Assembly (NCBI GenBank): GCA_002337455.1
Contig: DDGC01000021.1
Span: 124,001-188,000, forward strand
DNA: 64,000 nucleotides
Origin: Rhizobiales bacterium UBA1912
GTDB taxonomy: Bacteria; Pseudomonadota; Alphaproteobacteria; Rhizobiales; Devosiaceae
Direction of reading: 5' to 3'
The notes under the pieces are model-generated. The model searched no databases and had not been told where the DNA came from. It saw nothing but the letters and a program-made list of their open reading frames with translations. Position numbers and translations under genes: made by a program. Positions 36,334 to 44,873 of this stretch are shown here, in pieces. The stretch's first letter is position 1. Every line of letters begins with the position of its first letter.

Positions 36334-37706
36334 GCGACCTCGGCAAGCTTGGACTGGCGAATGAACACCGATTTGGGGAGGGTAGCCCTGAGCGTCGTTC
36401 CGTTCGGGGAGGGCTCTACCAGCATGGTGCCCCCGAAATGGGCCATTCGCTCGGCCATATTGCGCAGCCCAAGTCCGCGCTGTGCGCCGGTCTCCCGTGA
36501 AAAGCCCTTGCCGTTATCGGCGATGACCATCTGCACGCGGCCATGCGGGCTCGAAAGCACAAGCGTGACTTCGCTGGCACTGGCATGGCGGTCTATGTTG
36601 TTGAGCGCCTCCTGGGCCACGCGATAAAGCGCGGTCCGGGCCTCGGGCAAAAGCATGTTCTTGAACGCGACGGCTTCAAGGGTGACCTTGATGCCCGTTC
36701 GCTCGGCAAAATTGTGGGTCAGCGCTTCAAGCGCTGCCGAAAGCCCCAGATCGTCCAGAGCGCCCGGACGCAGATCGTGGCTGAGACGCCGCACTTCCTT
36801 GATTGCGCCATTAAGCGCGTCGGCGCCCTTGCCGATTGCTTCGGGCGCGCCTTCGGCGCCATTCTCCACCTTGCGCCTCGCCAGGTCGATCGCATAGCGC
36901 ACGCCAATCAGGATCTGGGATATACCATCATGAAGTTCGCGCGCGATGCGTGTGCGTTCTTCCTCCTGCGTGTCGATGACGCGCTGGGTCAGTTCCTTGA
37001 GCTTGCTGTCCGCCAGCCGGCGCTCATGGAGATTGAGCACCATCCAGCTTGCGAACACCAGCAGCACGGCGGGCACGGCGATCAGAACGATCGTAAAAAA
37101 CGTCGAGTTGATCGTGTTGCGAAGGTCTTGGTGGGCCGCGGCGGTCTGGGCGAAGACGTCATCAAGATAAACGCCGGTCCCCAGCATCCATTCCCACTTG
37201 TCCAGTCCGACGGCGAACGAGACCTTTTCCGCAATCGTCCCCGCTGATGGCTTCTCCCACAGATAGGAATGAAGCCCGCCGCCTTCCTTGGCTTTTTCGA
37301 TCAGATTATAGATCACCCGATCGCCGTTCGGGTCGGTCAGGTTCAGCCAATTCTGACCGGGCCGATAGGTTTGTCTTGGGTGCACTATGTTCACGCCATC
37401 ATAGTCATAGACGAAAAAATACCCGTCCTGACCGTAGTCCAGCGCGTTGAGGATGGACCGGACCTGCGCCTTGGCCACTTCATCGTTCGGCCCGGCGTCG
37501 CGATAAATTCCATCGATGGCCGATAGCGCCATGTTGGTGAGATTGAGCAATTCGTCCTGCTTGGCCTGCACCATGTTGCGCTCGAACGTGTCGATACTGG
37601 CCCGCGCCAGACTGGCCGATTGCCAAGTCACCAGCCAGGTGATGGCGACGATGGCAAGGATCAACGGAACAATGGCGAGCGCCAGAATCTGGTGCCGGAA
37701 CTGCAT
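36330..37706 (-). CDS. Cache-domain sensor histidine kinase (HisKA_3 type)
   Basis: A 458-residue membrane kinase. Two membrane helices (about residues 7-27 and 195-215) enclose a periplasmic single Cache domain (contains GQDGYFFVYDYDGVNIVHP and GTGVYLDD), a type that binds small organic acids. The cytoplasmic part has the HisKA_3 box with H259 (ARELHDGIS) and a HATPase domain (IADNGKGFS, GLGLRNMAERM). The ATG at 37706 follows a GGAGGAG site at somewhat long spacing; a TTG further up lies inside that site. Probable sensor for the TRAP substrate, by location. Confidence 0.9.
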   Translation of the reverse strand: MQFRHQILALAIVPLILAIVAITWLVTWQSASLARASIDTFERNMVQAKQDELLNLTNMALSAIDGIYRDAGPNDEVAKAQVRSILNALDYGQDGYFFVYDYDGVNIVHPRQTYRPGQNWLNLTDPNGDRVIYNLIEKAKEGGGLHSYLWEKPSAGTIAEKVSFAVGLDKWEWMLGTGVYLDDVFAQTAAAHQDLRNTINSTFFTIVLIAVPAVLLVFASWMVLNLHERRLADSKLKELTQRVIDTQEEERTRIARELHDGISQILIGVRYAIDLARRKVENGAEGAPEAIGKGADALNGAIKEVRRLSHDLRPGALDDLGLSAALEALTHNFAERTGIKVTLEAVAFKNMLLPEARTALYRVAQEALNNIDRHASASEVTLVLSSPHGRVQMVIADNGKGFSRETGAQRGLGLRNMAERMAHFGGTMLVEPSPNGTTLRATLPKSVFIRQSKLAEVA

Positions 37707-37787
37707 GATAAAAAAACTCTCCTCCAACCGGATCGTTGGCCGGTTACGGGCGATTGTAGCCGATAGCGCGCGCGTCCATTATCACTT

Positions 37788-37807
37788 ACTGCGTAAAACT
37801 GGGTAGC
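37788..37807. promoter_or_regulatory. TAC-type tandem half-site, copy A (before TRAP binding protein and kinase genes)
   Basis: On the minus strand the sequence is TACCCAGT-TT-TACGCAGT, two 8-mers exactly 10 bp apart. The plus-strand 16-mer CGTAAAACTGGGTAGC (37792-37807) recurs with one change at 41944-41959. It lies 82 bp before the kinase gene and 170 bp before the TRAP binding protein gene. Confidence 0.55.
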
Positions 37808-37976
37808 CTTTGCGAATAAAGCAGGTACCTTGCGGAACCGGGCCCTCGACGGAAGCAGGCAAATGCAGTCTTTTTTGCCCTGCGCTTCGAAGATGCGCTC
37901 GAAAACGGTGGCGGCTCTCGGAGCGCGGCCTTAACCCGTTTCTAGCAGGTGCAAAAAGCACCATTGGGAGGATTTG

Positions 37977-39080
37977 ATGAAAAGACGCGACTTCTTCATG
38001 AAGGCCGGCGCCGCGACCGCAGGTGTCGCAGCGGCAGCCACCACGCTGGCCGCCCCGGCCATCGCCCAGGGCAATATCACCTGGCGTATGGTCACGACCT
38101 GGCCGAAAAATTTCCCCGGTCTGGGCGTTGGCGCGCAGCGCCTTGCTGATCGTATCACGGCAGCTTCGGGCGGACGCCTCTCGATCCAGGTCTTTGCCTC
38201 CGGCGAAATGGTCCCCGGCCTCCAGGCGCTTGATGCCGTCATCGACGGCTCGGCAGAGATGAGCCACGGCGCTGCCTATTACTGGCAGAACAAGAGCCAG
38301 GGCCTGTCGTTTTACACCGGTGTTCCGTACGGCATGACCAACCGCGAACTCGCGGCATGGGTTCGCCACATGGGCGGCCAGGAAATCTGGGACGATATCT
38401 ACGACCAGTTCGGTGTTCAGGGCTTCCTGTCGGGTGATACCGGCACGCAGGCCGGCGGCTGGTTCCGCAATGAGCTGACCGGAGTTGCCGACGTTCAGGG
38501 GCTGCGCTTCCGCACACCGGGCCTTGGCGGCCAGGTCTGGGAAAAGCTCGGCGCCTCGGTGACCAACCTCGCGGCAGGCGACATTTTCGCGGCGCTGCAG
38601 AACGGTACGCTCGACGCTGCCGAATTCGTCGGCCCGTACAATGACCTTGCCCTGGGCTTCTACCAGATTGCCAAGAACTACTACTTCCCCAGCTTCATCG
38701 AGCCGGGTCTGGCAACCGAACTGGTGGTCGACAAGGCCAAGTATCAGGAACTGCCTCAGGATCTTCAGGAACTCGTCAAGCTCGTCTGCCAGGCAGAATA
38801 TGACGAAGTGGCATCCGACTTTGCCGCTAACGATCCGCGCGCTCTTCAGACGCTGGTCAACGATCACGGCGTGACCGTCCGCCAGTTCCCCGAGGAAATT
38901 CTGGAAGCCGGCGCCGTCGCTGCCAAGGAAGTCCTCACCAACATCCGGGACAATGGTGACGAACTCACCAAGCGCGTCGCCGAAAGCTATGTCGAGGCGT
39001 TCAAGATCGTGCGCCAGAAAACCGACGGCACCGACTCGCTCTTCCTGCGCGCACGCGAGCAGTACTTCACGCTCGACTAA
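37977..39080 (+). CDS. TRAP transporter solute-binding protein (TakP-like, Tat-exported)
   Basis: A 367-residue periplasmic binding protein of a TRAP transporter. The N terminus has a twin-arginine signal (KRRDFFMKAG, cut near AIAQG), so it is exported folded. The sequence layout (WRMVTTWPKNFPG, GGWFRNEL, AAEFVGPYND) resembles the TakP branch that binds 2-oxo acids, or related chloroaromatic and mannitol-type binders. The ATG at 37977 follows GGGAGG. Its two membrane partners are encoded 2 kb away on the other strand. A strong terminator follows. Substrate class is inference. Confidence 0.9.
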   Translation: MKRRDFFMKAGAATAGVAAAATTLAAPAIAQGNITWRMVTTWPKNFPGLGVGAQRLADRITAASGGRLSIQVFASGEMVPGLQALDAVIDGSAEMSHGAAYYWQNKSQGLSFYTGVPYGMTNRELAAWVRHMGGQEIWDDIYDQFGVQGFLSGDTGTQAGGWFRNELTGVADVQGLRFRTPGLGGQVWEKLGASVTNLAAGDIFAALQNGTLDAAEFVGPYNDLALGFYQIAKNYYFPSFIEPGLATELVVDKAKYQELPQDLQELVKLVCQAEYDEVASDFAANDPRALQTLVNDHGVTVRQFPEEILEAGAVAAKEVLTNIRDNGDELTKRVAESYVEAFKIVRQKTDGTDSLFLRAREQYFTLD

Positions 39081-39106
39081 AGTGCATTCAGTAAAGTGAG
39101 AATTGG

Positions 39107-39136
39107 GGGCCCGAACGTCAGTTCGGGCCCTTTTTT
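39107..39136 (+). terminator. Intrinsic terminator after the TRAP binding protein gene
   Basis: Perfect 10-bp stem GGGCCCGAAC / GTTCGGGCCC with a 4-nt loop and a T6 run. Confidence 0.9.
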
Positions 39137-39194
39137 GTATTTGTCATGGACTCTCGTTAAGCCTTTGACGGGCAGAAAACGCAAGAGGTCCACG

Positions 39195-39779
39195 ATGTCT
39201 CACGGTGTTATCGAAGGCTACGCGAAGGCGGCTCCCGATCTGGTTACCCAGTTCGGCGCGATAGATGCTGAGGCACACCTCGCCCCCGTCAGGGCATTCC
39301 TGCCCGATAGCCCGGCCCGCGTGATCGACGTCGGCGCCGGGACCGGCACTGAGGCCGTTTGGCTGGCATCACTTGGCCATTCTGTTGTTGCTGTCGAGCC
39401 GGTCGTCCAGTTTCATCAAGCGGGTGCGATCGAGTGGCGGGAAGACAGGCTGCCCGATCTGCAACTGATCATGGCCGGCGCCCAGCGCTACGATCTGGTT
39501 CTCGCCCTCGGCGTCATCCAGCACCTCGAGCCCCAAGAGCAGTACAAATCGATCGAAACGCTTAACCGGCTGACCGCTCCGGGCGGGCGGCTGATCCTCT
39601 CCCTGCGACATGGACCGGGGCATCCCGACCGCCAAGTCTTCGACATCGATGTCGATGCAATTCTCGATTGCGCGGCCTGTGCCGGCCTGACCCTATGCTC
39701 GCGGCAGGCCGCCGGTTCGCTGCAGGAGGCGAACCGGGCGGCCGGCGTTGTCTGGACCTGGCTGGTCCTTGATCGATGA
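39195..39779 (+). CDS. Class I SAM-dependent methyltransferase
   Basis: A 194-residue methyltransferase with motif I VIDVGAGTGTEAVWLA (about residues 40-55), the acidic residue of strand 2 (VVAVEP) and the motif IV region YDLVLALGVIQHL. The substrate domain is small, so a small-molecule substrate is likely, but it is unknown. The ATG follows AGAGGT with a 7-nt gap. It stands alone between the TRAP genes and ends before two hairpins. It is not evidently related to the transporter. Confidence 0.85.
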   Translation: MSHGVIEGYAKAAPDLVTQFGAIDAEAHLAPVRAFLPDSPARVIDVGAGTGTEAVWLASLGHSVVAVEPVVQFHQAGAIEWREDRLPDLQLIMAGAQRYDLVLALGVIQHLEPQEQYKSIETLNRLTAPGGRLILSLRHGPGHPDRQVFDIDVDAILDCAACAGLTLCSRQAAGSLQEANRAAGVVWTWLVLDR

Positions 39780-39785
39780 GGAATG

Positions 39786-39818
39786 GCATTGAGGCGCTTC
39801 TTTGAATTGCCTCAATGC
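39786..39818. terminator. Hairpin after the methyltransferase gene
   Basis: Perfect 10-bp inverted repeat GCATTGAGGC / GCCTCAATGC with a 13-nt loop, six bases after the stop. A loosely T-rich stretch follows. Confidence 0.55.
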
Positions 39819-39838
39819 GCTCAGTCTTTGTTTGTCGC

Positions 39839-39879
39839 GCTTCCGAACCGGATAAGTGGTGCCCACTTATCCTGGAAGC
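39839..39879. repeat. Nested palindromic element (Hyphomicrobiales type) at convergent gene ends
   Basis: Outer arms GCTTCC/GGAAGC enclose perfect inner arms GGATAAGTGG-tgc-CCACTTATCC (39850-39872). It sits between the converging methyltransferase and TRAP permease genes. Elements of this build (a CTTCC..GGAAG frame around a short hairpin) are common intergenic repeats in rhizobial genomes; here it may also act as a two-way terminator. Confidence 0.6.
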
Positions 39880-39882
39880 ACT

Positions 39883-41271
39883 CTAGTTGCTCAGCGAGGG
39901 CAGCCAGGTGATAAGCTGCGGGAACAGGAACAGGAGCGCTATCGCCACGATCTGGATCCCGACGAATGGGATCGCCCCGCGATAGATCATCCCGGTCGTC
40001 ACCCTGCTTGGCGCCACCCCTCGCAAGTAGAAGAGCGAGAAGCCGAATGGCGGCGTCATGAAGCTCGTTTGCAGGTTCACACCAACCATTACGCCGAGCC
40101 AGATCGGGTCGACGCCGAGCGCCAGAAGAATGGGCGCGGTGATCGGGATGATGATGAAGATGATCTCGAAGGTGTCGAGAATGAACCCCAGCACGAACAT
40201 GATGAGCATGACAACGATCATGGCGCCGATTGCCCCGCCCGGCAGGCCGGTCAGGAACTCGTGCACCAGATTGTCGCCGCCCATCACGCGGAACACGATG
40301 GAGAAAACCGAGGCGCCAAACAGGATGACAAAGATCATCGATGTGATGGTCGCCGTGGTCATCGCGGCATCACGGAGAACCTTGAAGGAAAGCCTCCAGC
40401 GCAGCGCGGCCAGGATCGTCGCGCCGACCGCGCCCACCGAGCCTGCTTCCGTCGGTGTCGCTATACCCGTGAGGATTGAGCCGAGCACCAGAAGGATCAG
40501 AACGAGTGGCGGGAGCAGCGCAACCGCGACGTCTTTGACGATGCCCTTGCGCTCTTCCTCGGTCATAGGCGTTGCCGGGCAGCTTTCGGGCTGGGTGATC
40601 GCCTTGTAGATCATGTAGCAGATATAGAGCCCGACCAGCAGCAGCCCCGGAATGAATGCGCCGGCGAAAAGATCGCCCACAGTCACCGGCGTAGGGGCGA
40701 AATTGCCCTGAGCCATTTGCACCTGCGCGTTGATCGAGGAGAGCATGTCCCCCATGAAGATCAGGACGGTCGAGGGCGGAATGATCTGCCCCAACGTTCC
40801 CGATGCGCAGATCACACCGGAGGCGAGGCCTGGATCGTACTTGGCGCGCAGCATTGCAGGCAGCGAGATGAGGCCCATGGTGACGACTGTCGCACCGACG
40901 ACGCCGGTCGAGGCAGCGAGCAGCGCTCCCACGACGATCACCGAAATACCCAACCCGCCCCGCAACCGGCCGAACAGTTTCCCCATGGTCAGGAGCAGTT
41001 GTTCGGCGATCTTGGACTTTTCGAGCATCACCCCCATGAAGATGAAAAGCGGGACCGCAACCAGAACCTCGTTGGTCATGTAGCCGATGTACCGGCCCAT
41101 GAGGTTGCCAAGGTTCGAAAAATCGAAAACGCCCAGGAAATAGCCAACGGTGCCGAAAATCAGCGAGGTGCCAGCCAGTGTGAAGGCAACCGGAAAGCCC
41201 AGGAGCAGCGCGCCGATAACGCCGACAAACAGGAGGCCCGAGAGAATTTCGCCTAAGAAAATGCTAGACAA
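39883..41271 (-). CDS. dctM: TRAP transporter large permease (DctM)
   Basis: A 462-residue membrane protein with about 12 hydrophobic segments; it is the ion-coupled channel of a TRAP transporter. Typical stretches are VPLFIFMGVMLE, GTLGQIIPPSTVLIFMGD and the C-terminal FMTPPFGFSLFYLRG. The start chosen is TTG at 41271, with GAGGAG 7 nt upstream; it overlaps the dctQ stop by 8 bp. A GTG at 41289 is the alternative. The insert around residues 160-240 (TPMTEEERKG) is a cytoplasmic or periplasmic loop. It works with the dctQ product and the binding protein at 37977. Confidence 0.9.
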   Translation of the reverse strand: MSSIFLGEILSGLLFVGVIGALLLGFPVAFTLAGTSLIFGTVGYFLGVFDFSNLGNLMGRYIGYMTNEVLVAVPLFIFMGVMLEKSKIAEQLLLTMGKLFGRLRGGLGISVIVVGALLAASTGVVGATVVTMGLISLPAMLRAKYDPGLASGVICASGTLGQIIPPSTVLIFMGDMLSSINAQVQMAQGNFAPTPVTVGDLFAGAFIPGLLLVGLYICYMIYKAITQPESCPATPMTEEERKGIVKDVAVALLPPLVLILLVLGSILTGIATPTEAGSVGAVGATILAALRWRLSFKVLRDAAMTTATITSMIFVILFGASVFSIVFRVMGGDNLVHEFLTGLPGGAIGAMIVVMLIMFVLGFILDTFEIIFIIIPITAPILLALGVDPIWLGVMVGVNLQTSFMTPPFGFSLFYLRGVAPSRVTTGMIYRGAIPFVGIQIVAIALLFLFPQLITWLPSLSN

Positions 41272-41833
41272 CGGGCGTCTCCTCTTCACTCTCCACCTTG
41301 TAGCGATACATCTCGGGCAGGAGTTCTTCTTTGTCGTTGAGGACCAGTATGGCGCGGGCGATCATCGCAATGCCCTGAAGAGCGAGCAGAACCGCAAACA
41401 CCAGAATGAAACTCTTGAGCACGAACAGGCCGGGCATGCCGCCGATGTTCTGCGATGCCTCGTAAAAGCTCCAGGCGCGCTGCACATAGGGCAGCCCCCA
41501 TGTCCAGACGACAAACATGAAGGGAAGGAGGAAGATAACGACCCCGATGATATCGGCGATCGCCTTGCGCTTTGTCGAAGCGGGCCGGTAGAAAATGTCG
41601 ACGCGGACGTGATCGTCCCGGAACAGGGCGTATCCGGCGATGGCGGTAAACATTGCACCGCTCAGCCAGATGTAGAGGTCCTGCATCCATAGAAAAGTCG
41701 TATGGAAAACGTATCGCTGGACAACAACGGCAAAACAGACGGCGACAACGCCAACCGTCAGCCACGAAAAGATATTGCCGATCAGCCGGTTCAAGCCACC
41801 TATGGCCTGAACCGCTAAGGCGAGCGCGCGCAT
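41264..41833 (-). CDS. dctQ: TRAP transporter small permease (DctQ)
   Basis: A 189-residue four-helix membrane protein, the small subunit of the TRAP transporter. The family pattern is present: FLWMQDLYIWLSGAMF and the following DDHVRVDIFY. Start ATG at 41833 follows GGAGGAGGAG; upstream in-frame codons belong to the leader. It is translated into dctM with an 8-bp overlap. The promoter region upstream carries the second copy of the TAC-type tandem motif. Confidence 0.9.
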   Translation of the reverse strand: MRALALAVQAIGGLNRLIGNIFSWLTVGVVAVCFAVVVQRYVFHTTFLWMQDLYIWLSGAMFTAIAGYALFRDDHVRVDIFYRPASTKRKAIADIIGVVIFLLPFMFVVWTWGLPYVQRAWSFYEASQNIGGMPGLFVLKSFILVFAVLLALQGIAMIARAILVLNDKEELLPEMYRYKVESEEETPVV

Positions 41834-41939
41834 TCGCTCCTCCTCCCACGGAAGGTTTGTTTTTATCGATAGTACCGCTAGTTCGCGCTGGGGCAAACTG
41901 CAAGCGGTCCCCGTACCGGATTCGTCAAAACCGTACTTT

Positions 41940-41959
41940 TGCCCGTATAACTGGGTAGC
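41940..41959. promoter_or_regulatory. TAC-type tandem half-site, copy B (before dctQM)
   Basis: CGTATAACTGGGTAGC at 41944-41959 matches copy A at 15 of 16 bases. On the minus (dctQ) strand it reads TACCCAGT-TA-TACGGGCA, again with TAC units 10 bp apart. It ends 107 bp before dctQ. Confidence 0.55.
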
Positions 41960-41981
41960 GGGGCGCCGCCAGCTGCCGGCC

Positions 41982-42704
41982 CTAGATCGCCCCGCGCCGG
42001 CGGAGCACAGAGGCCAGTGTGGCGGCTGAGAGTGCCCACGCCGCGCCCAGCGCCCAGCCAGCGACGACATCGCTGGGGTAATGGACGCCCAGCAACACAC
42101 GTGAGACGCCGACCAGTGCCGTCAGGACGATGGCCACGCCAAAAAAGAACACCTTTTCCCGCCGCCGATCCGTAAGCCGGGCCAGCAAGGCACCGAGCGT
42201 GAGATAGGTTACCGCTGAAATCATGGAGTGCCCGCTGGGAAAGCTCGCTGACAACTCCTGGGCCACCGCGGAAAATTCCGGGCGGGGGCGGTCAAAGAAT
42301 GTCTTTAGAAGGTCGGTAAGCAGAGATCCGCTTATGACAGCGCCCGCCACCAGAACCGCGGCGCCCGCACGGCGGGCAAGCAACAGGTAGATCACGACGC
42401 TCGAAACCATCAGCGTCAGAACCGAAAAGCTTCCTAGCGCTGTCACGTCGCGAACTGCTTCCTGAAACCAGAACGGTCCGATCATCTGGCTGGGATCGCC
42501 CGGTGCCCTGAACATCTCGAGTATCGCTATGTCGATCTCGTGAGTTTCGCCGGCGCTGACCTCATCGGCGATTTCAATAAACGCAAACACAAGCGCCGCG
42601 ACCAGTCCGATGCCAAGCAAAACCGTCTGCTCGGCGAACAGGAAATCGCGTATCTGCCGGAGCCGGCTAGGCGAAAGGTGCTGCTGAAAAAATTTGGGCA
42701 ACAT
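41982..42704 (-). CDS. PAP2-family phosphatase
   Basis: A 240-residue membrane protein with about six helices and the complete PAP2 active site: K-x6-RP as KTFFDRPRP, then PSGHS, then SRVLLGVHYPSDV. Such enzymes remove phosphate from lipid phosphates or undecaprenyl diphosphate at the outer face of the inner membrane. The ATG at 42704 follows GGAGG at a short spacing; a TTG 18 bp up is unlikely. It lies behind no obvious operon partner. Confidence 0.9.
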   Translation of the reverse strand: MLPKFFQQHLSPSRLRQIRDFLFAEQTVLLGIGLVAALVFAFIEIADEVSAGETHEIDIAILEMFRAPGDPSQMIGPFWFQEAVRDVTALGSFSVLTLMVSSVVIYLLLARRAGAAVLVAGAVISGSLLTDLLKTFFDRPRPEFSAVAQELSASFPSGHSMISAVTYLTLGALLARLTDRRREKVFFFGVAIVLTALVGVSRVLLGVHYPSDVVAGWALGAAWALSAATLASVLRRRGAI

Positions 42705-42885
42705 GCGGCCTCCGGCCGGCAATTGAAGTGGACGCGTAAACAGGCATACCAGCGCAGACCTAGCGAAATTCAGCTTTGCCGCCCAGTGAAAATCGGCATT
42801 CTAACGAATTGCATAACCCGGCTTGCACGATGAACGGGGTAAGGCATAATCACCCTGGGGGCTCAGACAACGACTAAAGAGGTTA

Positions 42886-44760
42886 GTGCGTAGCGTGTCC
42901 GAAATCTGGCAACCCCTCATTGCCAACCTGGCTGTTGTGGCCCTGTTTTCCTCCATTTGGTCCCTGGCGTCGGATTGGCTGGACAAGCAGCGTTGGATTG
43001 TCCGCAAACTTTGCATAGGCGTTCTGGTTGGCAGCGCGGCTGTTTCCACGATGCTCCTGACCGTCGAGATCGTCCCGGGCGTGGTCTATGATCTCAGAAC
43101 ATGTGTCGTGGCGGTCGGGGCCTTCTTCAGCGGCCCGCTGGTGGCTGCAGTTGCGATCGTCATGGCGGGGACATATCGGGTGCTCGAAGGTGGAAGCGGC
43201 GCCGGACTGGGCGTTTTCCATCTGGCAATGGCGGCCCTTGTCGGGCTGGGGGTCCGGGCGGCAGCCCGGTCTCCGTTGCCAAATCCATTCTGGGTTTTTG
43301 TCCTCGCCACTGCCATGGCCCTGCTGTTGCTGGCGATGGTGTTCCTCCTTACCCGCGTTGTCAGTCTTGAGGACGCTCGTGAGCTGATCGTGCCTGGCAC
43401 GGTTTTGAGCCTGTTGGCGACGCTGATGATGGGGCTGACCATACTTGCCGCCCGCCAGGCGGGCAGAGACCGCTCCATCCTGCGTGCAGCCCTCGCCCAG
43501 GCTCCTGAATTTCTCTACGTCAAGGACGCCAACGGCCGGTTCCTGACGGTCAATGAGGCGGTGGCTCATCACCACGGATATTCCGATCCCACCGAAATGA
43601 TAGGGATGTCCGATTTTGATCTCACCGATCTGGCCCGGGCCCAGCAGCTCCATGAGCAAGAACGCAGGATCATGGAGAGCAGAACCGCCGTTCTGGACCT
43701 TGAGGAGGACGTTGTCGATAAATCCGGACAGCATCGCTGGTACCGAACGTCGAAGGTTCCCCTTACCGGTAAGGACGGGAGGATCGTCGGTCTGGCGGGC
43801 ATGACCGTCGATACCACCGCAGTCAAGCAACTCGAACGCGAACTCATCGAAAGCCGCGACAGGCTCTCCCTTGCCATGTCTGAAATGAGCGACGGCCTCG
43901 CGTTGTTTGATCGCAACGGCTATCTGGTCTTTTGCAACGACCAGTACCGGGATGCGTTTCCGCGATCGGCACATACCCGCGTGCCCGGAGCGCACATCAA
44001 TGAAATCCTGCTCGAATGCGCGCGCACGGGCGAACAACTCGGCATTCCGGAAGACGACGTCGAGGGGTGGGCAGAACGGGTCGGCAGCCTGCTGCGGGTG
44101 CCCAACGTGGTCACCGTGGAACTGTTCAACGGCAGCTACCTCCAGTTGCGCAACCAACTGGCCAGCAATGATTCCGCCCTGGTCATCGTCACAGACGTCA
44201 CCGACCTCAAGCTCGCCGAACTCGCCCTGATCGAAGCCAATGCCGATCTTTCCCGGAAGGCGTCCACCGACGCCTTGACCGGACTCGCTAATAGGCGGGT
44301 GTTTGATGAAGCTCTGGAGCGCGACATGGCCCGCTGCGGGCGTGCCGGCACGCCCCTGAGCCTGATCCTGCTCGATGTGGACCGTTTCAAGCACTATAAC
44401 GACTTCCATGGCCACCAGGCCGGGGATCGCTGTCTGGTCATGGTGGCAAACGCCATTAAAACCAGCTTGCTCCGGCCGGCCGATCTGGCCGCGCGCTATG
44501 GCGGCGAGGAGTTCGCTGTCATCCTGCCCGATACCGGCCTGGCCGGCGCCGAGGCGGTAGCCGAGCGCATTCGGACCTCCATCGCCGCGGCGAGTACCTA
44601 TGATTTGGGAAGTGAAGTCACCGCGAGCCTCGGCGTGGCCGAGTACGATCTGACCAAGGCCCCAACGACACCCGAAAGCCTCGTCCGCCGTGCTGATGGC
44701 GCGCTCTATTCCGCCAAGGCCGCCGGACGAAACCGCGTTATGGCCGCTGCCGCAGAGTAG
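42886..44760 (+). CDS. Membrane diguanylate cyclase (5TM-PAS-PAS-GGDEF)
   Basis: A 624-residue membrane protein. The N-terminal 190 residues hold five to six helices of the 5TMR_LYT type (contains VVAVGAFFSGPLVAAVAIVMAG). Two PAS regions follow (about 195-320 and 325-440). The C-terminal cyclase domain has an intact GGEEF at 539-543 and an inhibitory RxxD site (RPAD, 530-533) five residues before it. It should make c-di-GMP with product inhibition. Start GTG at 42886 or 42895; the AGAGG site fits neither ideally. Confidence 0.92.
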   Translation: MRSVSEIWQPLIANLAVVALFSSIWSLASDWLDKQRWIVRKLCIGVLVGSAAVSTMLLTVEIVPGVVYDLRTCVVAVGAFFSGPLVAAVAIVMAGTYRVLEGGSGAGLGVFHLAMAALVGLGVRAAARSPLPNPFWVFVLATAMALLLLAMVFLLTRVVSLEDARELIVPGTVLSLLATLMMGLTILAARQAGRDRSILRAALAQAPEFLYVKDANGRFLTVNEAVAHHHGYSDPTEMIGMSDFDLTDLARAQQLHEQERRIMESRTAVLDLEEDVVDKSGQHRWYRTSKVPLTGKDGRIVGLAGMTVDTTAVKQLERELIESRDRLSLAMSEMSDGLALFDRNGYLVFCNDQYRDAFPRSAHTRVPGAHINEILLECARTGEQLGIPEDDVEGWAERVGSLLRVPNVVTVELFNGSYLQLRNQLASNDSALVIVTDVTDLKLAELALIEANADLSRKASTDALTGLANRRVFDEALERDMARCGRAGTPLSLILLDVDRFKHYNDFHGHQAGDRCLVMVANAIKTSLLRPADLAARYGGEEFAVILPDTGLAGAEAVAERIRTSIAAASTYDLGSEVTASLGVAEYDLTKAPTTPESLVRRADGALYSAKAAGRNRVMAAAAE

Positions 44761-44785
44761 CATTTGCGCGGTATCTGCGCAGCAA

Positions 44786-44823
44786 TACAAAAATTTCAAA
44801 ATTATTATTGCAAAAAAATGCAA
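44786..44823. promoter_or_regulatory. AT-rich promoter/operator region of the sulfur operon
   Basis: A sharply AT-rich block in a GC-rich region, with two small palindromes: AATTT-ca-AAATT (44792-44803) and TTGCA-N6-TGCAA (44808-44823). It lies 51-82 bp before the first gene. AT-rich palindromes of this kind suit binding by the ArsR-type BigR repressor encoded in the operon. Confidence 0.45.
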
Positions 44824-44873
44824 GCGTTGTTACCTAAGCGATCAAGCTACCATCGTTCGTTCAGGAACCACCT

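Noticed and set aside
42883..44823. 646-codon frame antisense to the diguanylate cyclase
   Set aside because: The plus-strand reading has complete PAS and GGEEF domains; the minus reading is low-complexity and domain-free.
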